Origin: Prorocentrum cordatum
Taxonomy: Eukaryota; Sar; Dinophyceae; Prorocentrales; Prorocentraceae
Assembly: GCA_963575745.1 (NCBI GenBank)
Contig: CAUYUJ010020187.1
Span: 125,001-162,438, forward strand
DNA: 37,438 bases
Direction of reading: 5' to 3'
How positions within the stretch are numbered: position 1 is the stretch's first letter; every line of letters starts with the position of its first letter. The notes under the pieces are model-generated. The model searched no databases, had not been told where the DNA came from, and worked only from the letters and a program-made list of their open reading frames with translations. Below are positions 29,575 through 37,438 of this stretch, in pieces. The position numbers were made by a program, and so were the translations under genes.

Positions 29575-30490
29575 ACTGCACCTACCAACATTCCGACTCA
29601 TAGTGAATATTTTGTGACCTCTCAATGCGACAGGCGGACGCGTCTGATGTCTGCGAATCGACGCCTGTCATTACCTTCTCTGCAGCCTCCCTACAGCCCG
29701 AGTTAAGTGCAGAAAACTGACAGCACCTCTCAGGATGAATCCAACTATACAGAAGTTTCGCAGACCTAATTCGGGCAGCAGACCGAGTTCCGAGCTCTGG
29801 ATTCGTCAGGCGGACGCGTCTGATGTGTCTTCAAATCGATTCCTGTGACCACTAGCACTGTAGCTCCCCTCAGCGCGAGTTCAATGGAGGAAACCGAGAG
29901 CACTTCTCAAGATGGTTCGACCAGTACGAATAGTTTCGTAATTCTAGATCGGGCAGCAGACCGAGTTCAGAGCTCTGAATTCGACAGACAAACGCAACTG
30001 ATGATCCTGAATCGATTTCTGTAAATATCAGCTCTGTAGCTGTCCTACAGCTCGAGTTAAGTACAAAAAAAACGAGTTCCTGTCAAGATGACTTGAATAA
30101 TACGAATAGGTTTGCAGACCTAGCTCGGCTAGCAGACCGAGTTCAGACCGCTGGGTTCAACAGGCGAACGCGCCTGATGATTCTAAATGCGATAGGTGTG
30201 CTTGCCAGCTATGTAGCTGTCCTCAAGCTCGAGTTATCTTGATAAAACCGTCACCGCGTGACAAGATGACTTCAAACGGGCGATCCCGCCACTGTGCTTT
30301 TGGACAGTAATATTCATCCGATCGAGCTGAGATCGAGATGGCGAGCGGGAATAAGATCGAATATCACGGGAAAAAATACTAGAGCTCTAACGAATGGTCA
30401 AATTTCGAGAAGAAAATTTTCAACCGAGCAAAAATCACGAAACGTTCCGTCGAGATGTTTCTTGCCAACTAGCTCTCGAGCGCTCCGGAA
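29575..30490 (+). mobile_element. Alpha2 body and tail without hairpin
   Basis: Starts with GCACCTACCAACATTCCGAC and ATAGTGAATATTTTGTGACC as in alpha2 25073, then monomers (anchor boxes at about 177-bp steps) and the tail to GCGCTCCGGAA (30490). The hairpin and inner motif are replaced by gamma sequence, so a recombination or deletion joined the two. Confidence 0.8.
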
Positions 30491-31132
30491 CTGGAAGCGG
30501 CGCTAAACCGTCAACCAGGTTACCGCCGCGAGCCTCGTAGAGCTCTTTTCTCGCACGGCGCTGCTTAGAACACGTGAGAGAATCTGTTTTTGATGCGCGA
30601 GCTGAAACTCGAAAGCGTAAGTTTGTTAGTTGTCACCGAACGATGGTTTCGCCAAGTGTTTTGATAGTAATACTGCAGCTAAAGACCCCATAATCGGCAG
30701 ACGCGACAAAACCAACTACAGGTGCGAAACATACCAGATCTCAAAACGAATGTTCGAATCTCCCAGAAAGTTCGTCCAACCGACCCAAAGTTCGCACTGG
30801 CGCCGGCGGTGAACCGTCAACCTGGTCACCGCCGGGAACCTCGTAGAGCTCCTCCCACGCGTGAGAGTGCTCAGCATCAAAGGGAGAGCTTCTGGAAGCA
30901 TTTCTCGAAAAAGAGACACCATGATTTTTTTCAGGTCGAGATGAAGTTCGTTTCGCCAAGTGTTTTGATAGTAAAAGTGCATCTAGAGAGCTCGTATTAG
31001 ACGCAGAGGCCCTCGTAGTCGTTTACAGGTTCGAAAAATCTGCTTTCTCAAAATAAATGGTCACATATCTTTCAAATATTCGCAACACCACCGAAAAGTT
31101 GTCACATTGTCCGTTCTGGTCGGGTCGACCAA

Positions 31133-31223
31133 CTGGGCGCCGGCGGTAAACCGTCAACCTTTCTTACCGCCGGGGGACTCGTAGAGCTTCCTGAGAGTTT
31201 ATAATGTGATATATATATATATA

Positions 31224-31298
<75 letters not shown>

Positions 31299-32963
31299 GA
31301 CTATGTTTTAAGCCCGAGCGATTTCAAGATAACGCTAACAAAAAACAAACAGTTTCGCAACCCAGTTCGAGTATCAAACCGAGTTCAGACCTCTGAATGC
31401 GACAGGCGGGCGCGTCTGATGTCTGCGAATCCACTCATGTGATTCCCAGCCCTGAAGCCCCCCTACAGCCGAGTTAAGTGCAGAAAACCGACAGTATCGA
31501 CTCGAATAATATAATAGTTTTGCGAACCTAGTTCGAGCAGCAGACCGAGTTCCGAGCTCTCGAATCGACCGAAAGACCGCCTGATGTGTGGGAATCGATA
31601 TATGTGACCTGCAGCACTGTAGCCCTCCCCCAGCACGAGTTCAGTGCAGAAAATTGAGAACACGTCTCAAGATCATTCGGACAATACGAACAGCTTCGCG
31701 AACCTAGCTCGGGCAGCACGCCGAGTTCAGAGCTCTCGGTTCAATAGACCAACGCGACTGATGATTCCCCATCGATGTCTGTCACAATGAGCCCTGTAGC
31801 TGCCCTACAGCTCGAGTTAAGTACAGAAAACCGAGAGCGTCTATCAAGATGACTCGAATAATACGAATATGTTTGCGAACCTAGCTCGGCTAGCAGACCG
31901 AGTGCAGACCTCTGGATTCAACAGGCGAACGCGCGTGATGATTCTGAGTGCGATAGGTGTGCTTACCAGCACTGTAGCTGCCATAAAGCTCGAGTTAAAG
32001 TACAGAAAGTCGAGAGTGTCTCTCAAGATGACTCGAATAATACGAATAGGTTTGCGGACCTAGCTCGGCCTGCAGACCGATTTCAGACCTCTCGATTAAA
32101 CAGGCGAACGCGCGTGATATTTCTGAGTGCGATAGCTGTGCTTACCAGCTCTGTAGCTGCCCTACAGGAGTTAAGTACAAAATACCAACAGCGCGTATCA
32201 AGATGACTCGAAACGGTCGTTCCCGCCAGGAGCTTTTTGGCCTTCAAAGTTACCCGATCGAGCTGAGATTAAGATGGCGAGCGGGGATAAGATCGAATAT
32301 CATGGGAAAGAATACTAGAGCTCTAACGAATTTCGAGAACAAAATTTTCAACCGACCAAAAGTCAGCAAAAGGTCCGTCGAGATTTTCCTTGCCAACTAG
32401 CTCTCCAGCGCCCCAGAATTACTCTTAAGCTTAGTGCGATGAGTGTGCTTACCAGCACTGTAGCTGCCATAAAGCTCGAGTTAAGTACAGAAAATCGAGA
32501 GTGTCTATCAAGATGACTCGAATAATACGAATAGGTTTGCGGACCTAGCTCGGCTGGCAGACCGATTTCAGACCTCTCGATTGAACAGGCGAACGCGCGT
32601 GATAATTCTGAGTGCGATAGCTGTGCTTATCAGCTCTTTAGCTGCCCTACAGCTCGAGTTAAGTACAAAATACCAACGGCGCGTATCAAGATGACTCGAA
32701 ACGGTTGTTCCCGCCGGGACGCTTTTTGGCCTTCAAAGTTACCCGATCGAGCTGAGATCAAGATGGCCAGCGGGAATGAGATCGAATGTCATTCGAAAAA
32801 TACTAGATCTCTAACGAATGGTAAAATTTCGAGAACAAAATTGTCAACCGACCAAAAGTCAGCAAAAGGTCCGCCCAGATTTGTCTTGCCAACTAGCTCT
32901 CCAGCGCCCCGGAATTACTCTTAAGCTTCCAGCAATAACTTCTTAAGCGAAGCTCTACGAGTT
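31133..32963 (+). mobile_element. Alpha1 element, enlarged by internal duplication, 1831 bp
   Basis: Hairpin 31133-31176. The half monomer is interrupted by an (AT)n and poly-A tract. From 31947 a 486-bp segment (GTGCGATAGGTGTGCTTACC through tail CAGAATTACTCTTAAGCTT) is repeated from 32433 (GTGCGATGAGTGTGCTTACC), doubling the last monomers and tail. It ends GCGAAGCTCTACGAGTT at 32963. Inserted at ACCAA^CTAG in beta 30797. Confidence 0.9.
31208..31297. repeat. (AT)n followed by 71-base poly-A
   Basis: About nine AT units and then an unbroken run of 71 A (31227-31297), inside the first half monomer of alpha1 31133. Other alpha1 copies have only AATATATAATG and a run of 4-8 A at this place, so the tract is an expansion in this copy (or an assembly length error). 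Confidence 0.95.
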
Positions 32964-32964
32964 A

Positions 32965-35543
32965 CTGGGCGCCGGCGGTAAACCGTCAACCTTGGTTACC
33001 GCCGGGGAACTCGTAGAGCTTCCAAGCTGAAAACCGAGAGCACCTACCAACATTCTGACTTAGTGAATATTTTTTGATCTCTGAATGCGAGAAGCGGCGG
33101 CGTCTGATCAGACCGAGTTCAGACCTCTCAAAGCGACAGGCGGACGCGTCTGATGTCTGCGAATCGACGCATGTGATTACCAGCCCTGCAACCCCCGTAC
33201 AGCCCGAGTTAAGTGCAGAAAACCGACAGCATCTCTCAGGATGACTCGAATAATATAATAGTTTCGCAGACCTGTTTCGAGGAGCAGACCATTTTCTGAG
33301 CTCTCGAATCGACCAACGAACGCGCCTGATGTGCGCAAATCGATTTCTATGATCCGCAGCACTGTAGCCCTCCCCCAGCACGAGTTGAGTGCAGAAAATT
33401 CAGAGCACTGTTCACGATGGTTCGGACAATACGAATAGTTCCGCGAACCTAGCTCGGGCAGCAGGCCGAGTTCAGAGCTCTTGATACAACAGGCTAACGC
33501 GCCCGATAATTCTCAATCAATTGGTGTGACTGTAGGCTCTGTAGCTACAGCTCGAGTTAAGTACAGAAAATACCGAGAACGGTTGTCAAGATGACTCAAA
33601 TAATACAAATTTATTTGCGGACCTAGCTCGGCTAGCAGACCGAGTTCAGACCTCTGGAGTCAAGAGGCTAACGCGTCTGATGATTCTGAGTGCGATAGGC
33701 GTGCTGCCCTCGACTTAAGCAGATAATCCCCACCACGCGTATCAAGTTGACTCAAATAATACGAATAGGTTGGCGAACCTAGCTCGGCTGGAGACCGAGT
33801 TCAGAACTATGGATTGAACAGGCGAACGCGCCTGATTATTCTGAGTTCGATAGGCGTGCTTACCAACACTGTAGCTGCCCTACAGCTCGAGTTAAGTAGA
33901 AAATACCGACAACGTACCAAGTTGTCTCGAATAATACGAATAGGTTTGTGGATCTAGCTCCGCTAGCAGACCCAGTTCAGACCCCTGGATTCAACAGACG
34001 AACGCGCCTGATGATTCTGAGCGCGATAGCTGTGCTTACCAGCTCTGTAGCTGTACGACAGCTCGAGTTAAGTACAAAATACCGACAACGTGTATCAAGA
34101 TGACTCGAAACGACCGATCCCGCCAGTGTGCTTTTTGGCAGTAAAAGGTACCTGATCGAGCTGAGATCGAGATGGCGAGCGAGCGGGAATAAGATCGAGT
34201 ATCACGGGAAAAAATACTAGAGCTCTAACCAATTGTCAAATTTCGAGAACATAATTTTTAACCGACGAAAAGTTGTGAAAAGTTCAGTTCTTTTTTTTGG
34301 AGCCAACTAGCTCTCCAGCGCGCCGGAATTACTGGGCGCCGGCGGTAAACCGTCAACCTTTCTTACCGCCGGGGGACTCGTAGAGCTTCCTGACAGTATA
34401 TAGTGTGGGTAAAAATCCAGAGAACCACCAGTTTTCATGACTCTGACAGTTTCGCAATCCAGTTCGAGTATCAGACCGAGTTCAGACCTCGCAATGCGAC
34501 AGGCGGACGCGTCTCATGTCTGCGAATCGACTCATGTGATTACCAGCCCTGCAGCCCCCCGACAGCCCGAGTTAAGTGCAGAAAACCGAGAGCATCTCTC
34601 AGGATGACTCGAATACAATAGTTTCGCGAATCTGTTTCGAGCAGCGAATCAAGTTCTGAGAGTTGAGTGCAGAAAATTGAGAGCACATTGCACGATGATT
34701 CGGACAATACGAATAGTTTAGCGAACCTAGCTCGGGCAGCAGGCCGAGTTCAGAGCTCTCGATACAACGGACAAACGCGCCCGATGATTCCGAATCGATT
34801 TATGTGACTATAGGCTCTCTAGCTGCCCTACAGCTCGAGTTAAATACAGAAAACCGAGAGCGTTTGTCAAGATCACTCGAATAATACGAACAGGTTTGCG
34901 GACCTAGCCCAGCTAGCAGACCGAGTTCAGACCTATCGATTCAAGAGACGAACGCGCCTGATGATTCTGAGTGTGCTAGGCGTGCTTACCAGCACTGTAG
35001 CTGCCCTAGACCTCGAGTTAAGCAGGAAATACTGACAACGCGTATCAAGTTGACTCGAATAATTCGAATAGGTTTGCGGACCTAGCTCGGGTAGCAGACC
35101 GAGTTCAGACCTCTGGATTGAATAGGCGAACGCGCCTGATGATTCTAAGTGCGATAGGTGTGCTTACCAGCACTGTAGCTGCCCTACAGCTCGACTTAAG
35201 TTGAAAATACCGAGAGCGCGTATCAAGATGACTCGAAACGGCCGTTCCCGCCTGCCTGCTTTTTGGCCTTCAAAGTTACCGGATCGAGCTGAGATCAAGA
35301 TGGCGAGCGGGAATAAGATCGAATATCATGGGAAAAAATACTAGAGCTCTAACGAATTGTCAAATTTCGAGAACAAAATTTTCAACCGAGCAAAAGTCAC
35401 CAGGTCCGTCGAGATTGTTCTTGCCAACTAGCTCTGGGACGCGCCGGAATTACTCTTAGCTTCCAGCTATAACTAGCTAAGGGAAGCTCTACGAGTTACT
35501 CTCAGCTTCCAGCTATAACTAGCTAAGGGAAGCTCTACAAGTT
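32965..35543 (+). mobile_element. Alpha2 element with nested alpha1
   Basis: Begins right behind the terminus of alpha1 31133 and one A. Hairpin with GGTTACCGCC, GAACTCGTAGAGCTTCC, alpha2 start (CACCTACCAACATTCTGAC, AGTGAATATTTTTTGA), an extended monomer array and tail to GCGCCGGAATTA (34331). It resumes at 35498 (ACTCTCAGCTTCC) and ends GGGAAGCTCTACAAGTT at 35543. Net length is about 1.41 kb. Confidence 0.9.
34332..35497 (+). mobile_element. Complete alpha1 element, 1166 bp
   Basis: Fully bounded reference copy. Hairpin arms CCGGCGGTAA / TTACCGCCGG; inner motif ACTCGTAGAGCTTCC at about 34376-34390. Monomer anchor boxes lie at 34606, 34697 (a partial deletion makes this step 91), 34874, 35052 and 35230. 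Tail GATCGAGCTGAGATCAAG, GGGAATAAGATCGAA, terminus GGGAAGCTCTACGAGTT at 35481-35497. Flanks CCGGAATTA and ACTCTCAGC rejoin as alpha tail with one extra A. No coding capacity, splice sites or RNA gene seen. Confidence 0.93.
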
Positions 35544-35640
35544 ACTAGCCCCACCCCGCGCCGGAATTCATCTAGCTTATCGATGACGAAGAGCTCTACG
35601 AGGTACATTGTTCGTCGGGGCCGGGTCGGCCAACTAGCGG

Positions 35641-35692
35641 ATAGCGAAGCCAGGCGCGGAGCGCGAAGCCGTGCGCTAGAAGCCGTGCCGCA
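35641..35692. other. Short GC-rich host stretch
   Basis: Contains tandem AGCGAAGCC / GCGCGAAGCCGTGCGCTAGA boxes, unrelated to the element family. It ends GTGCCGCA, where alpha1 35693 begins. Confidence 0.5.
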
Positions 35693-36946
35693 CTGGGCGC
35701 CGACGGTAAACCGTCAACCTTTCTTACCGCCGGGGGACTCGTAGAGCTTCCTGACAAAATATACTGTGGGAAAAAACTCCAAAGAACGACTTTGTTTTAA
35801 GCCCAAGCGATTTCAAACCTCTCAAGATAACGCTAACAAAAAACAAACAGTTTCGCAACCCAGTTCGAGTATCAAACCGAGTTCAGACCTCTGTATGCGA
35901 CATCATGCGATTCCACTCATGCGATTCCAGCCCTAAAGCCCACCTACAGCCGGAGTTAATGCAGAAAACCGACAGTATCGACTCGAATAATATAATAGTG
36001 TTGCGAACCTAGTTCGAGCAGCAGACCGAGTTCCGAGCTCTGGAATCGACCGAAAGACGCGCCTGATGTGTGAAAATCGATATATGTGGCCTGCAGCACT
36101 GTAGCCCTCCCCCAGCACGAGTTCAGTGCAGAAAATTGAGAGCACGTCTCAAAATCATTCGGACAATACGAACAGTTTCGCGAACCTAGCTCGGGCAGCA
36201 GGCCGAATTCAGACCTCTCGGTTCAACAGACGCGTGCCATTGGTGATTTCCCATCGATGTCGTCCTGTGGCCAAGAGCCCTGTAGCAGCTCTGTAGCTGC
36301 GAGTTAAGTACAGAAACCGAGACTCTATCCAAGAGAACTTCGAATAATACCAACAGGTTGTTTTTTTGTTGTTGCGAGCCTGCGTCGGCTTAGCAGACCG
36401 AGGTTCAGACCTCCGTATTCACAGGCGAAAGCGCGTGATGATTCTGAGTGCGATAGGTGTGCTTAACCCGCACTGTAGCGACCTAAAGCTCGAGTCATAC
36501 AGTGAAAACCCGAGGTGTCTATCAAGATGGACTCGAATAATACGTATAGGTTTGCGACTCTAGCTCGGCTAGCAGACCGAGTTCAGACCTCTGGATCCAA
36601 CAGGCGAACGCGCCTGATCATTCTGAATGCATTAGCTGTGCTGACCAGCTCTGTAGTTGTCCTGAAGCTCGAGTTATCTTGAGAAAACCGACAGCGCGTA
36701 TCAAGATGACTCGAAACGGCCGTTCCCGCCTGCCTTCTTTTTGGCCTTCAAAGTTACCCGAGTCGAGCTGAGATCAAGATGGCGGCGGGAGATAAGATCG
36801 AATATCCGGGAAATAAATCTAGAGCTCTAGCGCAGATGTTCAAATTTCGAGACCTAAATTTTCAACAACCGGGGCAAAAAGATCATCAAGAGTTCCCGTC
36901 CGAGATTTTTTCCCTTGACAACTAGCTCTCCAGCGCGCCGGAATTA
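35693..36946 (+). mobile_element. Alpha1 element, left part, with many small indels
   Basis: CTGGGCGCCGACGGTAAACC, right arm TTACCGCCGGG, inner motif, half monomer, monomers and tail to GCGCCGGAATTA (36946), where the last element begins. Between about 36230 and 36930 it differs from all other copies by frequent one-base insertions and losses (for example CAACAACCGGGG for CAACCG, CCGTCCGAG for CCGTCGAG). Its right end is outside the window. Confidence 0.87.
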
Positions 36947-37438
36947 CTGGGCGCCGGCGGTAAACCGTCAACCTTTCTTACCGCCGGGGGACTCGTAGAG
37001 CTTCCTGACAATATATAATGTGGAAAAATATTTCAGAGAACGACTAGTTTTTCAGCCCAAGCAATTATAGACTTCTCAAGATAACTCTAAGAAAACAAAC
37101 GAACAGTTTCCAATCAAGCTCGAGTATGAAACCGAGTTGAGACCTCTCAATGCGACAGACGGACGCGTCTGATGTCTGCCGATCGATTTCTGTGATTCCC
37201 AGCTCTGCAGCCCCCCATACAACCTGAGTTAAGTGGAGAAAGCCGAGAGTACCTCTCAGGATGACTCGAATAATACAACAGTTTCGTGGATCTCGTTCGA
37301 GCAGCAACCGAGTTCCGAGCTCTCGGTTCGACGAACGGACGCGCCTGATGTCTCGAATCGATTCCTGTGACCAACAGTACTGTAGCCCCCCCCCCCAGCA
37401 CGATTCAAATACAGAAAACCGAGACCACTTCTTAAGAT
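36947..37438 (+). mobile_element. Alpha1 element, cut by the window edge
   Basis: Hairpin 36947-36990 with perfect arms, ACTCGTAGAGCTTCC, AATATATAATG, half monomer and two monomers; the window ends inside the array. Inserted at GGAATTA^CT, the same site as 34332. Confidence 0.9.

Larger units (their letters stand above)
30797..35604 (+). mobile_element. Beta element with nested alpha copies
   Basis: CTGGCGCCGGCGGTGAACCG, TCACCGCCGGG, ACCTCGTAGAGCTCC, CCCACGCGTGAGAGTGCTC; the middle runs to GTCGACCAA (31132), where alpha1 is inserted. It resumes at 35544 (ACTAGCCCCACCCCGCGCC) and ends GAAGAGCTCTACGAGGT at 35604, after which gamma continues with ACATTG. One extra A. Confidence 0.9.
30491..35640 (+). 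mobile_element. Gamma element spread over nested insertions
   Basis: CTGGAAGCGGCGCTAAACCG with right arm TTACCGCCGCG (arms partly changed), CCTCGTAGAGCTCTTTTC and the gamma middle (GTTTTGATAGTAATACTGCA) to AAAGTTCGCA (30796). It resumes at 35605 (ACATTGTTCGTCGGGGCCGG) to GGCCAACTAGC (about 35638) and then becomes unrelated sequence, so its terminus is lost. Confidence 0.75.

Noticed and set aside
31227-31297. Poly-A tract as a retrotransposon 3' tail
   Set aside because: It lies inside an alpha1 half monomer with element sequence continuing on both sides and no target duplication; an expanded A run fits better.
11371-37438. Regular spaced repeats as a CRISPR array
   Set aside because: Repeats are 177 bp with no 20-50-bp unique spacers, and the genome context is eukaryotic.
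11371-37438. Simple centromeric satellite
   Set aside because: Monomer size fits, but monomers occur in fixed groups with defined ends, empty sites and nested insertions, in both orientations. A centromeric role cannot be tested from sequence alone.
1-37438. Dinoflagellate spliced-leader, tRNA, 5S or U6 genes
   Set aside because: Looked for on both strands by eye; no convincing match seen. A covariance-model search would be needed to exclude them.

Overview
The window looks like intergenic DNA from a nuclear genome of a eukaryotic alga, most probably a dinoflagellate. The best clue is two broken reverse-transcriptase (RT) fragments (about 628-1360 and 21488-21733) whose motifs match, from memory, the LINE-type RTs common in dinoflagellate genomes. 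Repetitive DNA without genes and GC-rich CCAAGAGGCC-type minisatellites fit this but do not prove it. I see no intact protein gene, rRNA, tRNA, CRISPR array or spliced leader.

Layout. 1-4.8 kb: low-copy DNA with a GGA tract, an RT pseudogene, a 30-bp minisatellite, a CA microsatellite and a decayed coding-like stretch on the minus strand (3562-4635). 4.8-37.4 kb: almost entirely one family of short mobile elements, many inserted inside each other. Host DNA visible between them includes an approx. 1.7-kb GC-rich block (7784-9520), a 143-215-bp tandem repeat (17.5-20.6 kb), minisatellites (20.56-21.19 kb), and a segmental duplication seen at 16960-17776 and again at 21807-23400.

The repeat family is the main result. 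Each copy starts (in the orientation used here) with CTGG, then a 10-bp-stem hairpin (CCGGCGGTAA / TTACCGCCGG), then the motif CTCGTAGAGCT, then a body, and ends with the inverted motif AGCTCTACGAG plus two bases. The hairpin is at one end only, outside the inverted motif. About 30 hairpin copies are present. Subfamilies: alpha1 and alpha2 (about 1.0-1.2 kb, body = tandem 177-bp monomers plus a unique tail), beta (about 397 bp, hairpin GGTGA/TCACC) and gamma (about 395 bp). The base change between beta and the others is compensatory, so pairing is kept. Filled and empty copies of the same host sequence occur inside the window and fix the ends: insertion adds the element plus one base only (A on the listed strand, T on the other). 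One terminal hairpin, an inverted repeat placed just inside it, internal tandem repeats and almost no target duplication are the layout of non-autonomous Helitron/Helentron-like rolling-circle elements; this assignment is an inference, and no Rep/helicase gene is present to prove it.

Strand for mobile elements below means the strand on which the hairpin (CTGG...) reads first; in Helitron convention the 3' end is that hairpin end, so the conventional sense strand is the opposite one.
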